A DNA stretch of 64,000 nucleotides, from assembly GCA_009694805.1 (NCBI GenBank), contig SICM01000005.1, forward strand, positions 1-64,000, given 5' to 3'. Position numbers and translations under genes: made by a program. Positions 35,129 to 49,593 of this stretch are shown in pieces. The notes beneath the pieces were generated by a model, which saw only the letters and a program-made list of their open reading frames with translations, ran no database searches and was not told the DNA's origin. This DNA is from Candidatus Latescibacterota bacterium (GTDB lineage Bacteria > Latescibacterota > UBA2968 > SICM01). Numbering within the stretch: position 1 is the first letter of the stretch; each line of letters opens with the position of its first letter.

Positions 35129-35875
35129 ATGTCTGTTCCGATCTTAGAAGCGCGCGGGATCCACAAGCGGTTTGACGGGCGTCCCGTCCTCAACGGCGTG
35201 GACCTCTCCGTGTCCAAGGGGGAGGTGGTCGTGGTGATCGGGCCTTCGGGGTGCGGGAAGTCCACCCTCCTGCGCTGTCTGAACCTGCTGGAACGGCCCA
35301 CCGAGGGGGAGGTGCTGCTGGACGGGCGGGTCATCTCAGGGCCGGGCGAGGACGCCAACCGGGTGCGGCAGAAGATCGGGATGGTGTTCCAGCGCTTCAA
35401 CCTGTTCCCCCACCTGACCGGGGTCCAGAACGTGGCCCTGGCTCCCCAAAGGGTGCTGGGGCTGCCGACGCCGGAGGCGGAGGCGCGGGCGAGGCAGCTT
35501 CTGGAGAAGGTGGGGGTGGGGGCGAGGATGGCGGCGCACCCGCAGCAGATGTCCGGGGGGGAGCAGCAGCGGGTGGCCATTGCGCGGGCGCTGGCGATGG
35601 CGCCGGAGATCATGCTGTTCGACGAGCCGACCTCCTCTCTGGACCCGGAGTGGGTCGGGGAGGTGTTGAAGGCGATGCGGGCCCTTGTGGATGACGGGAT
35701 GACGATGGTGGTGGTGACGCACGAGATGGGGTTCGCGCGGGAGGTGGCGCACCGCGCCCTGTTCATGGATGAGGGGAAGGTCGTGGAAGAGGGCCGCCTG
35801 GAGGAGGTCCTGGGCGCTCCGCGCCACGAACGGACGCGGACGTTTCTGCGGCGGATTCTGGAGCGGGAAGGGTAA
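35129..35875 (+). CDS. Amino-acid ABC transporter ATP-binding protein
   Basis: The 248-residue ATPase has Walker A GPSGCGKSTLLRCLN, Q-loop VFQRFNLFPHLT, signature MSGGEQQRVAIARAL, Walker B IMLFDEPTSSLDPEWVGEVL and H-loop VVVTHEMGFAREVA, closely resembling GlnQ/HisP. It follows the fused binding protein-permease gene by 13 bases and completes the transporter. Confidence 0.97.
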   Translation: MSVPILEARGIHKRFDGRPVLNGVDLSVSKGEVVVVIGPSGCGKSTLLRCLNLLERPTEGEVLLDGRVISGPGEDANRVRQKIGMVFQRFNLFPHLTGVQNVALAPQRVLGLPTPEAEARARQLLEKVGVGARMAAHPQQMSGGEQQRVAIARALAMAPEIMLFDEPTSSLDPEWVGEVLKAMRALVDDGMTMVVVTHEMGFAREVAHRALFMDEGKVVEEGRLEEVLGAPRHERTRTFLRRILEREG

Positions 35876-35881
35876 AAAGTG

Positions 35882-36009
35882 ATCCGCAGATGACGCAGAT
35901 AGGCGCAGATAAAACCCATTCCACCCCCCGGACGATTCACAGGACCGTCTCCCCGCCCTGTTCATCTGTGACATCTGCGGATTTTTTTACTTTGCATTTT
36001 GCACTTTCC
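35882..36009. repeat. Inverted repeat of ATCCGCAGATG... with TTTGCAT heptads, reaching into a gene end
   Basis: ATCCGCAGATGACGCAGAT (35882-35900) and ATCTGTGACATCTGCGGAT (35964-35982) are reverse complements at 17 of 19 positions. Beside them TTTGCAT TTTGCAC TTT (35991-36007) is a short heptad run that overlaps the last codons of the minus-strand cytochrome gene, whose C-terminal residues KVQNAK it encodes. Confidence 0.85.
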
Positions 36010-37986
36010 CGCTGTTCCGATATCTCTCCTCGTACTCCCTCCCCTCTTCCTCCCGGCCCTCTGCGTAGGCGACCAACGCCAGGCCCCGGCTGGCCCCCGG
36101 GGATTGCGGGTTGAGCGTCAGCGCCTGCCGGTAGGCCCGGGCCGCCTCTTCCGACCTCCCCAATCCCCGGCAGGCGTCCCCCAGGCTCACGAAGACGGCC
36201 TCCGTCCCCGCCCCCCGGCGTATCGCCTCTGTTAAGCGCTCGGCCGCCTGCCCGTAGTCTCCCCACTGTTCCGCGATGATGCCGAGGGCCGCGTACGCCC
36301 GGCCATCTGCGCCCCTGGCAGACAGGACCGCCGAGAGCATGGCCGTCGCCCCGTCGTGTTTCTGGATCTCACCTCCCACGGCCTCCGCGCGCTTCCTGGC
36401 GTCGGCCTCGTTCGGGTCGAGGCGGAGGGTGGCCCGGTATTCCCGCAGCGCCGCCTGAAAATCCCTCTGCCCCTCATACGCCTTGCCGAGCGTCACCCGC
36501 GCGGTCGGGTTGTCCGCCAGGATCTCGTTCACCCACGCCTCGTGCTCGGCGAAGACCCGATGGGCCGTGGTATCCGACGGGGAGGGGAGGTAGCCGAGGG
36601 CCGTCAGGGAGAACGCCGCCCGGATGCGGACGGTGAGGTTGGGGTCGCGCAGGGCGTTGATCAGGGGCCGGAGGGCCCGGAGCGCCTGGACCCGGCCCAG
36701 GGCCGTGGCGGATCTGGCCCGGATGGACGGATGGGGGTCGCGCAGGGAGGCGAGGAGGATATCGACGGGGTCGGGGATCGAGGATTGAGGATCGGAGATC
36801 TGGGAGATGCGGCCCAGGAGGGAGGCCGCGGCGGCCCGCAGAAAGGGCCCCTCACGGGGGTCCATCAGGATCCGGGTCAGGGGCTCCGTGGCGCGGGGGT
36901 CGCCCGCCCGTCCCCACGCGACGGCCTCGGCCTTCTGCACGCGGGGGGTCTGATAGGCGCCGTACCATTCCTCGGCTCGCTGGGACGCCCAGTCCGGGGT
37001 CTGGTCTGCGTGGCACCCGGTCTGGTTGCAGGCGTTGGGCGTTCCAAAGCGGACGGTGTTCTGCGGCACGGGCAGGCTCATCCGGTGGTCCGTGACGGTC
37101 AGGGTCTCGTTCTCGCCCGGTGGAAGATGGCACCGGACGCAGCGGCTTCCGGGGCTGTTGGCAGGGTGGTGGGTGTGGGGCTCCGGACGGTCCGTGATGG
37201 CGGCGTGGCATCCGCTGCAGAGGCCGGGGTCCGAGGCGGGCAGGCGGAGGTCGGCGGCAAGGCCGGAGCCGTGGGGGGCGTGACAGTCCGTGCAGACGAG
37301 GTCCCCTTCCCGGTGGGGCCGGCCCTCGGAGAAGGGGTGGTAGGCGAAGACCAGGAGCCTGTCCCGGCCGTCGGGCCAGAAGTTCTCGTCGTCGTCCAGG
37401 AGGACGGGTCGGTGGCCGGGTCGTAGCGGTTCGTCACGCCGGTGGCGTGGCATTCGGCGCACTGGCTGTTCCAGGCGCGGCCGGGGTTGGACCAATAGTA
37501 GTAGTCGTCGGGCCTGAGCGGGCGGCCCAGCCGGATGACGCCCTCAGCGGCGTCGAACCATCTTTTATGCGTGATGTCGTAGATCGTGGGGAGGATCTGG
37601 AGGCGTCCGCCCGGCATGCGCGCCAGGTAGGTCTGCTGCTGCCGGGCGCCCAGGGTGTAAGCGATCTCGTAGGTCGCGGGCTTTCCGCCAGGGCCGTTCG
37701 TCGTCATCCAGTAGCGGCCGTCGCGGACCTCCATGCGGGAGGTGTTGTCCCCGTACGTGTAGACGTTGTTCTTCTCGAAGTCCCCTTTGATCGTGGCGGG
37801 AGAGGGGACCTCCATGGCCCGACTGTGGGCAGAGCCCCGCCACTTCTCGTAAATGGCCTGATGGCAGGGCCGGCAGGCCTCGGCCCCGACGTAGCCGGAC
37901 AGGTCAGCGGCCCAGATCGGGGAGGGCAGGGCCGGAACCGCCAGGAGCGAGAAGAGGACGAAGATGGAGAGAGGAGGACTGTTCAT
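35987..37986 (-). CDS. Multiheme cytochrome c with HEAT and TPR domains, frameshifted near 37408
   Basis: From 37986 the protein starts with a signal peptide (PPLSIFVLFSLLAVPALP...) and CRPCHQAIYEKWRGSAHSRA, then CAECHATGVTNRYDPATD. Around 37408 one base appears missing; the next frame continues VLLDDDENFWPDGRDRLLV. Further haem sites are CTDCHAPHG, CSGCHAAI, CVRCHLPPG and the variant CNQTGCHADQ, six in all. A HEAT-like array (RAAAASLLGRIS..., RARSATALGRVQAL) and about four TPRs (RVTLGKAYEGQRDFQAALRE) follow. It is probably a periplasmic electron-transfer scaffold. The usual second haem-containing segment between the two halves looks short, so part may have been lost. The tail KVQNAK is encoded by repeat DNA. 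Confidence 0.87.
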
Positions 37987-38043
37987 TTTTCAGCTCCTCC
38001 CGAAAACTGGCTATTCCTGATCTTTCAGGTTATTTTTACCCAG

Positions 38044-38072
38044 AAGATAGTAAACCTTCGACGGAGAGTCAA
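38044..38072 (-). promoter_or_regulatory. Sigma-70-type promoter of the multiheme cytochrome gene
   Basis: On the minus strand TTGACT (38072-38067), a 17-base spacer and TATCTT (38049-38044) lie about 58 bases before the start at 37986, in an AT-rich gap that also serves the divergent TPR gene. Confidence 0.55.
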
Positions 38073-38157
38073 CTTAACCGGATACCATCTGAACAGAATG
38101 GCAGTATATTTTACTTTTAAACTTGACTTCGTTTGAAGGGAGTGGCTTATTTTCAAT

Positions 38158-40824
38158 ATGATTTATCTGAGGTTCACTCTCGTCCTGCTTCTCCTCTGCC
38201 CCGCGCTTGTCTTCGCCGGGGAGTTTCACCGGGTCGCGCTCCTGCCGTTCGTGTACGAGGGGGCGGGGGAGGACCCTTCGACAGGCTCAGGGCAGGCACT
38301 GGCGTGGGCAGGGGACGGGGTCGCGGCGCTGGTCGCGGACCGACTGGCGGAGACGGGGAAGGTCCGGCTCGTGGACCCGTCCGGCGTGCGCTGGACACGG
38401 GGCGAGGGGGGGGACGCCGGGGACGCGGCGCGCCTCCGGGGCATCGGCCGGCGTCTGAATGTGGACCTGGTGGCCGCCGGGGTCTGCCGGCGGGAGGGGG
38501 AGAAGCTTCGGATCATTTTATATACGATGGGGGTCGATCTCGACCTGTACCGCGCGGACGAGGTGACGACAGATCCCGAAGGGCTTGCCAGGGCCTCCGG
38601 CAAGGTGACGCAGAAGGTCCTGGCCGCGTTTCAGGTCCGGCTTCTGCCGGCGCGGGAACGGAGGCTGTTCCGCGAGGGGCCGAAGACCCGCGAGGCCCTT
38701 CACGTCTACGCACGCGCGGCCTCGGCTCCGTCCGCTGAGGAGCGGCTCCGCCTCCTGGAGCAACTCGCGCAGCCGGAAGAGGCCGGGCCCGACGTCCTGG
38801 TCCGCCTGGGCGACGCCTATCTGGCCGCGGGCCGGATCCGGGAGGCCGAGGCGGCGTATCAGAGGGCGGCGATCCAGGACCCGGAGCATCTCCTGGCGGC
38901 CAACAATCTGGGCGTCCTGAGGCTGCGCGAGGAACGCTACGACGAGGCTGTGGCGCAGTTCCGAAAGGTGAGCGATTTCGCCCCCGGCTTCGCGGACGCC
39001 TGGTACAACCTGGGGCTGGCGTATCAGGGCCTGGAGGCCGACTCCACCGCGGCGGGGGCCTATGCCCGTGCGATGGCGCTCGACGGAGCGCACCTGGCCG
39101 CGCGGCTGAACCTGGGCGTCCTTTATGCCCGGCACGGCCAGTTCGCCGAGGCCGTCGGACATTTCGAGGGGGTCCTGCGGCAGGACCCGGGGCATCTCCC
39201 GGCGCGCCTGAACCTGGCCTCTGCATTTGAGAAGCGGGGTTCGCCGGACAGCGCCGCGGCGATCTACGAACAGGTCCTGAGCCTGAAGCCGGAGGAGAAG
39301 CGGGCGCGCGCGGGGTTGATCGAGGCCCGGCTGGTCCTGGCGCAACGGCATCTGAATCAGAAACAGTTCGCGGAGGCGGAGGCGGAGTGCCGGAGGGCCG
39401 TGGCGCTGGATTCCACGCACAGCCGCGCGCACCTGGGCCTGAGCCTGGCGCTGTCCGCGCGGGGGGACGTGGAGGGGGGCGTGCGGGAGGCCGAACGCGC
39501 TGCCGTGCTCGCGCCGGAGGATGCGACGGCCTGGTTGCATCTCGGCAATTCCTATCAGGTTGTGCGGAGGGCGGACCGGGCGGCGGAGGCCTACGGAGAG
39601 GCGACGCGACTGGACCCCGGTCTGGAGGCGGCGTGGCGGAACCTGGGGGCCGCGCTGATCGACGCGGGCCGTCCGTCGGAGGCGGTCGCCTCGCTCCGGA
39701 AGGCGCTCGGCCTGAAGCCCGACGCCACGGATGCCCACGCCAACCTCGGCCTGGCCTGCGCAAATCAGGGGGATTACGAGGCCGCTGCAAAGTCATACGC
39801 GCAGGCGCTCGCGCTCAGGCCGGATGACCCCGAGCTTCTCCTCCGGCTCGGGTACGCCTGCGCCCTGTCCGCCCGGCCAGACAGCGCGGCCAGGGCGTTC
39901 GAGCGGGCCGCACATCTGTCTTTGAGGCCGGCGGAGGTCTGGGAGAAGGTGGGGGGGTTCTTTGAGCGGCAGAGACGGCCCACCGACGCCATCGCCGGGT
40001 ACCGGAGAGCGGTGGAGGCAGATCCCGGTCTCATCGACGTCCGGTACCGACTCGGCCTGCTCCTGAACGCCGCCGGGGAACGGGCCGCTGCGCTCGTCCA
40101 CCTTTCGGAGGTGGCCCGGCGAGACCCGGGGCGCCGGGAGGTCTGGTCGGCCCTGGGGGCGCTCTACAGCGCTCAGGGGGACCTCCTGGAGGCCACCGGG
40201 GCCTATGAGCGGGCCGCCGGGGTCGATCCGGCGCACGCCGCGATCCACCGGTACAACGCCGGTCTCCTTCATTTGAAGCGCAGGGATGCGGAGGCCGCGC
40301 GCAGGGATCTGGGGATGGCTGTGGCCCTGGAGCCAGACAATGCCCTGGCCCATCTGATGCTGGCCAGGGCCAGGTCCCTGACCGGTCATTACGGGGAGGC
40401 GATCGACGCCTACCGGAAGGCCCTGGCGCTCGGGTTCCGGCCTCATGATAACGTCCGGGTGGCGGCAGTCCGGGTGGAGTTGGCCTCGGTCCTGAAGGAG
40501 GCCCGCCGGGAAGACGAGGCCGTCGAGGCCTGCCGGGCCGTTCTGAAGGACGATCCCGGGTCCGCGCCCGCGCAGAGTCTTCTGGGCGACCTCTACGCCG
40601 GACAGTCCCGGTATGACCTGGCCGTCGCTGCGTATGAGCAGGCGCTGAAGTCAGACCCCCGGCGTCTGTCGGTCTACTACGCCCTCGGACGCGCCTGCCA
40701 GCAGCGGGGGGACCGGGCGGGGGCCGTGCGATACCTTGAACAGTACCTGGCGCAGAAGCCGGGCGCGAGTGAGGCGGACCGTGTCGCGGCGGCGAGGGCG
40801 ATGCTGGAGGCGTTGAAGAGGTGA
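38158..40824 (+). CDS. Large exported TPR protein with N-terminal TolB/CsgG-like domain (888 aa)
   Basis: A signal peptide (MIYLRFTLVLLLLCPALVFA) precedes a TolB-like domain (VALLPFVYEG, then ADRLAETGKVRLVDPSG, GIGRRLNVDLVAAGVCRREG, about residues 25-150) of the kind found in TPR sensor proteins. The rest, about 170-885, is some 18 TPRs (LLAANNLGVLRLREERYDEA, ADAWYNLGLAYQGLEADSTA and so on). In the N-terminal domain the residues PSTGSGQA (codons around 38277-38300) are encoded by CCCTTCGACAGGCTCAGGGC, a dispersed repeat, in frame within an otherwise conserved loop. Divergent from the cytochrome-TPR gene; the two may belong to one system. Confidence 0.93.
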   Translation: MIYLRFTLVLLLLCPALVFAGEFHRVALLPFVYEGAGEDPSTGSGQALAWAGDGVAALVADRLAETGKVRLVDPSGVRWTRGEGGDAGDAARLRGIGRRLNVDLVAAGVCRREGEKLRIILYTMGVDLDLYRADEVTTDPEGLARASGKVTQKVLAAFQVRLLPARERRLFREGPKTREALHVYARAASAPSAEERLRLLEQLAQPEEAGPDVLVRLGDAYLAAGRIREAEAAYQRAAIQDPEHLLAANNLGVLRLREERYDEAVAQFRKVSDFAPGFADAWYNLGLAYQGLEADSTAAGAYARAMALDGAHLAARLNLGVLYARHGQFAEAVGHFEGVLRQDPGHLPARLNLASAFEKRGSPDSAAAIYEQVLSLKPEEKRARAGLIEARLVLAQRHLNQKQFAEAEAECRRAVALDSTHSRAHLGLSLALSARGDVEGGVREAERAAVLAPEDATAWLHLGNSYQVVRRADRAAEAYGEATRLDPGLEAAWRNLGAALIDAGRPSEAVASLRKALGLKPDATDAHANLGLACANQGDYEAAAKSYAQALALRPDDPELLLRLGYACALSARPDSAARAFERAAHLSLRPAEVWEKVGGFFERQRRPTDAIAGYRRAVEADPGLIDVRYRLGLLLNAAGERAAALVHLSEVARRDPGRREVWSALGALYSAQGDLLEATGAYERAAGVDPAHAAIHRYNAGLLHLKRRDAEAARRDLGMAVALEPDNALAHLMLARARSLTGHYGEAIDAYRKALALGFRPHDNVRVAAVRVELASVLKEARREDEAVEACRAVLKDDPGSAPAQSLLGDLYAGQSRYDLAVAAYEQALKSDPRRLSVYYALGRACQQRGDRAGAVRYLEQYLAQKPGASEADRVAAARAMLEALKR
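38275..38299 (+). repeat. CCCTTCGACAGGCTCAGGGC repeat inserted in frame in the TPR gene
   Basis: The unit CCTTCGACAGGCTCAGGG lies inside coding sequence and translates as PSTGSGQA. The same core occurs inverted at 50768-50786 (CCTGAGCCTGTCGAAGG). In many metagenome-derived genomes this repeat encodes recurrent peptides such as STGSGQA or EPVEG (from memory), so it is probably a mobile or gene-converted short repeat. Confidence 0.75.
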
Positions 40825-40850
40825 AGGTGTAGATCGTTAAAGGAGGAGAT

Positions 40851-41108
40851 ATGACATTCATAGAACGTGGCAAAGTGCAAGATGGGAGCATCGTATTCTC
40901 GAAGCCGCTGGCGCTGCCTGAAGGGACCGAGGTTGTTGTATATATCGAGTCGGTTGAGGTGAACGGACAGGATGCTCCTGCATCAGGCGGTGAAAACTTT
41001 GCTGATATCCCCTTTTTTGGAATGTGGGCGGGCCGGGAGGACATGAGAGACAGTGCAGCCTGGGTCCAGAAGGAGCGTGAAAAGTGGCATCATCGAACGG
41101 CGGGATAG
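40851..41108 (+). CDS. Putative antitoxin, AbrB/DUF104-like
   Basis: The 85-residue protein starts MTFIERGKVQDGSIVFSKPL, ALPEGTEVVVYIESV, the beta-strand start of AbrB-like or DUF104-type antitoxins (x-G-x-I-x-L..x-LPEG). Its perfect Shine-Dalgarno AAAGGAGGAG is 6 bases upstream. Its end overlaps the PIN-domain gene by 25 bases, as in VapBC pairs. It should bind the toxin and the operon promoter. Confidence 0.82.
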   Translation: MTFIERGKVQDGSIVFSKPLALPEGTEVVVYIESVEVNGQDAPASGGENFADIPFFGMWAGREDMRDSAAWVQKEREKWHHRTAG

Positions 41109-41482
41109 GGCTGACGGACTCGGACATCCTTATTGACGCCTCGCGGGATTTGGCAGAGGCCGTCGCGTTCCTGACTTCTCAGCAGAATGTGAGAAGCCGA
41201 ATCATCGTCATCTCTGCGATGGAACTGGTCGCAGGCTGTCGCAATGCGAAAGAGTTATCTCAGGTTCAGCAGTTCCTTCAAAGGGTTATAATTTTGCCTG
41301 TCAGCGCGAATGTCTCCCAAGTCGCCTATCGGCTTATGGAGACTTTCTTTCTCAGTCATGGACTGCTCATTCCCGATTCTCTGATTGCGGCTACGGCGCT
41401 GGAACATGGACTGACACTGTATACGAAGAACGTGCGCCACTTCGGGATGATCCCCGCGTTGACGGTCGTTCGTCCATACTAA
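41084..41482 (+). CDS. PIN-domain toxin, VapC type
   Basis: The 132-residue protein has the PIN acidic residues in TDSDILIDASRD, ISAMELVAGCRNA and LIPDSLIAATALEHGLTLYT. The start is GTG at 41084 inside the antitoxin gene. VapC toxins are RNases that cut tRNA or rRNA when the antitoxin is lost. The pair is a small self-contained module between the TPR and RidA genes. Confidence 0.9.
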   Translation: MASSNGGIGLTDSDILIDASRDLAEAVAFLTSQQNVRSRIIVISAMELVAGCRNAKELSQVQQFLQRVIILPVSANVSQVAYRLMETFFLSHGLLIPDSLIAATALEHGLTLYTKNVRHFGMIPALTVVRPY

Positions 41483-41494
41483 AGGAGAATCTCC

Positions 41495-42646
41495 GTGGGA
41501 GCTCATCTTCGACTTGGCAGGCTGGACGAAGATCGCACCGGTTGCTGCACGGCCCTCCAGGCAGGGGAGCGAATCTTTGTGTCCGGCCTGACGGCTGAGC
41601 CGGGGGGGCGTTCCGAGGTCCAGTTTCAGCGCGTCGTGGCGCGTGTGGAGAAGGCGCTCGGGGGCTGCGGCGGTGCGCTCTCCGACGTGGTGCGCACGCG
41701 GGTCTTCTACACCCGGCCCCAGGACCGGTCCCTGCTGTGCGCCGCGCACGGGGAGGTCTTCCGCGCCATCCGCCCGGCGGCCAGCCTGACGGAGGTCCCC
41801 TTCCTGCCGGGCGGGGCCAACGTGCTGGTGGAGGCCGAGGCGGTCCGGGGTTCTGCGAAGGGCAGGAAGGCGCTGGACCTGGACACGCCGGAGGCGCAGG
41901 AGATGGGGTGCGCCGGGGCCGTGCGGGTCGGAGACGACATCTGGGTGGCGGGGATCACGGCGGTGGGACCCGACGGGGCGGTGATCGCGCCGGGGGATGC
42001 GGTCGGGCAGGCCCGCGAGGTCGTGGGCAGGATCGTCTCGCTGCTGAAGGGGGTCGGGGCGAGGCCGGAGGACGTGGTGGGGACCCGGGCCTTCACGCCT
42101 GTGGCTTACGTGACGGCGGACACGTGGCGGACGCGCCTGCCGCTGATGCACCCCGGCCACCCGACGGCGGCGGATATCACGGTGGGGGCGGTGGGGGCGC
42201 GGGAGGCGGGCATCCTGATCGAGGCGGAGGCGGTGGTGGGCGCGAAAGAGGGCCGGAAGAACGTCAATACCGGGCGACCCTTCGAGGAGGAGCACCACTA
42301 CTCCCGCGCGGTGCGGACAGGGGATGTGGTCACCGTGGCGGGGACGACCTCCGTGCAGGTGGAGGAATCCGTGGCGTGTCCGTTTGACGCGTACGGGCAG
42401 ACCCTGGCGACGCTGAAGTGGATCCGCTGGGGGGTGGAGCAGCAGGGGCTGTCATTCCAGGACGTGGTTCGGACGCGGAGCTACGTGGTGGGGGAGGAGA
42501 ATGTGGAGGCGGTGGTGCGCGGCCTGCGGGAGACGCTGGGGGAGACCGGGCCGGCGGCCACGGTCGTGGGCGTCCCGGCCCTGGGCCGGCCCAGCATCCT
42601 GGTGGAGATCGAGGCGACGGCGGTGCGGGGCGCGGGGGGCAAATGA
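41495..42646 (+). CDS. Triple RidA/YjgF-domain protein
   Basis: The 383-residue protein is three RidA-like units in tandem (about 1-125, 130-255, 265-383). Each ends its first half with VVRTRVFYT, VVGTRAFTP or VVRTRSYVV and carries the acidic motif EAEAV, EAEAVV or EIEATAV near its end. RidA proteins are trimers that deaminate reactive enamines or imines. Three units in one chain would make a covalent trimer. The middle unit has a Gly before the conserved TR (VVGTRAF), and key residues per unit were not all verified. Start GTG, preceded by AAAGGAG. Confidence 0.9.
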   Translation: MGAHLRLGRLDEDRTGCCTALQAGERIFVSGLTAEPGGRSEVQFQRVVARVEKALGGCGGALSDVVRTRVFYTRPQDRSLLCAAHGEVFRAIRPAASLTEVPFLPGGANVLVEAEAVRGSAKGRKALDLDTPEAQEMGCAGAVRVGDDIWVAGITAVGPDGAVIAPGDAVGQAREVVGRIVSLLKGVGARPEDVVGTRAFTPVAYVTADTWRTRLPLMHPGHPTAADITVGAVGAREAGILIEAEAVVGAKEGRKNVNTGRPFEEEHHYSRAVRTGDVVTVAGTTSVQVEESVACPFDAYGQTLATLKWIRWGVEQQGLSFQDVVRTRSYVVGEENVEAVVRGLRETLGETGPAATVVGVPALGRPSILVEIEATAVRGAGGK

Positions 42647-42665
42647 CCAGAGGGGCGTTGTGTTT

Positions 42666-42693
42666 GTAGGAGCGTTCAATTGAACGCCCCTAC
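42666..42693. repeat. 28-bp palindrome, GTAGGAGC...GCCCCTAC
   Basis: Arms GTAGGAGC and GCCCCTAC enclose GTTCAATTGAAC, itself a perfect palindrome, giving a strong hairpin between the convergent RidA and uvrA gene ends. Confidence 0.85.
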
Positions 42694-42720
42694 GGGTTTT
42701 CCCGGGGCAACGCCTCCTCC

Positions 42721-48549
<5,829 letters not shown>

Positions 48550-48944
48550 AGGAGAAGGCTCCGAAGAAGAAAACAATATACCCATGCCTTCTCATAGAAC
48601 CCCGTGCGGCTTTCCCACTTTTCTCGCTCGTGCAAGAAAAGTGGGCAAAAGAAGCACGCTCGCTCAGGCGCCGCGAGGGGCTTGGCGCGCCGCAACCTCA
48701 ACGTTCAGGAGTCGCACAGAATCTTGTGCCCCCGGCAGGTGGGTTGCTTCTGCTGGGCTCCTGCGGTGAGGGTTTCTGGCGGCGCGCTTTCTTTGGGACA
48801 GGCGTGGGGTAGAGGGAAAATTCCCTTGTTGATGATCGAATTGCCTGCACAAAATAGCATCTATTCAGGGCCCGTGTCAAGGTGAAAATCATCCGGTTTT
48901 TTTCGTTGTTCGCCCGGACCGGGTGTCTTATCTTATCGCACACG
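48550..48944. other. 395-base intergenic region with MITE-like element
   Basis: The gap between uvrA (minus) and the methyltransferase contains no credible gene. It holds an 11-bp perfect hairpin CCCACTTTTCT...AGAAAAGTGGG (48614-48645) and, next to it, a 150-bp unit (48646-48795) with related ends. The rest (48800-48944) is AT-rich and may hold promoters for both genes. Confidence 0.6.
48646..48795. mobile_element. Candidate 150-bp MITE-like repeat
   Basis: The left end CAAAAGAAGCACGC and the right end GCGCGCTTTCTTTG are imperfect inverted repeats. Inside are further GC-rich inverted pieces (GGCGCCGCGAGG, GGCGCGCCGC). No open frame of its own is credible. The call rests on ends only; no second copy is in the window. 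Confidence 0.4.
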
Positions 48945-49577
48945 ATGGATGACACGGCGAGACAGCAGGAATTCCGCGTCCAGAAGTGGGCGCGGGGGCA
49001 GGCGAGGGCCTATCCCCTCTGGCTCCGGCTGATCGGCTGGATGGGGTATGGCCGGATGATGCGGCGGGCCATCGCGGGTCTGCCGCACGCGCCACGGGAC
49101 GTCCTTGACGTGGGCACGGGGACCGGGGCCGCGACCCGCATCGCGATGGAGGCGTATCCCGGGGCGCGGGTCGTGGCCCTCGACCTGTCGCCGGAGTTCC
49201 TGGAGGAGGCGCGGAGGCAGGGGGGAAGCATCCGGTTCGTCCAGGGGGGCGCGGCGGCCCTGCCGGTGAAGGCATCGTTCGACCTGGCGATGTCCTTCGG
49301 AGTGCTCTGTCATACGGCGGATGCGGCGCAGGTCGTGCGGGAGATGCGGCGGGCGCTGAGGCCGGGCGGGCAGGCCCTGCTCTGGACGCGCGGCAGAGGC
49401 CCGTCAGGTCAATTGCTCAGGTGGGTCTTTCCGCTGACGAGTGGCGGGGCGGAGTTCTACATTTACTCACGCCGGGAGTTGAGGCGGTTGTTCGAGGAGG
49501 CGGGGTTTGCGGAGGTGCGCGTGACGGGGGATGCGCACGGGGTGCTGGTCAGCGGAAAAGCCACGGTGCAACGATAG
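48945..49577 (+). CDS. Class I SAM-dependent methyltransferase
   Basis: The 210-residue protein has motif I VLDVGTGTGAATRIA, motif II VVALDLSPEFLEEAR and a later MSFGVLCHTADA...MRRALRPGGQALLW, the Methyltransf_11 pattern of small-molecule methyltransferases. Start uncertain: the ATG at 48945 lacks a good ribosome binding site; a GTG at 48882 would add 21 residues. It is followed by a zinc alcohol dehydrogenase after 16 bases. Substrate unknown. Confidence 0.9.
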   Translation: MDDTARQQEFRVQKWARGQARAYPLWLRLIGWMGYGRMMRRAIAGLPHAPRDVLDVGTGTGAATRIAMEAYPGARVVALDLSPEFLEEARRQGGSIRFVQGGAAALPVKASFDLAMSFGVLCHTADAAQVVREMRRALRPGGQALLWTRGRGPSGQLLRWVFPLTSGGAEFYIYSRRELRRLFEEAGFAEVRVTGDAHGVLVSGKATVQR

Positions 49578-49593
49578 AGGAAGACGAAATTCT

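Noticed and set aside
48604-48885. 93-codon open frame in the uvrA-methyltransferase gap
   Set aside because: It translates the inverted-repeat element itself and has no motif or ribosome binding site.
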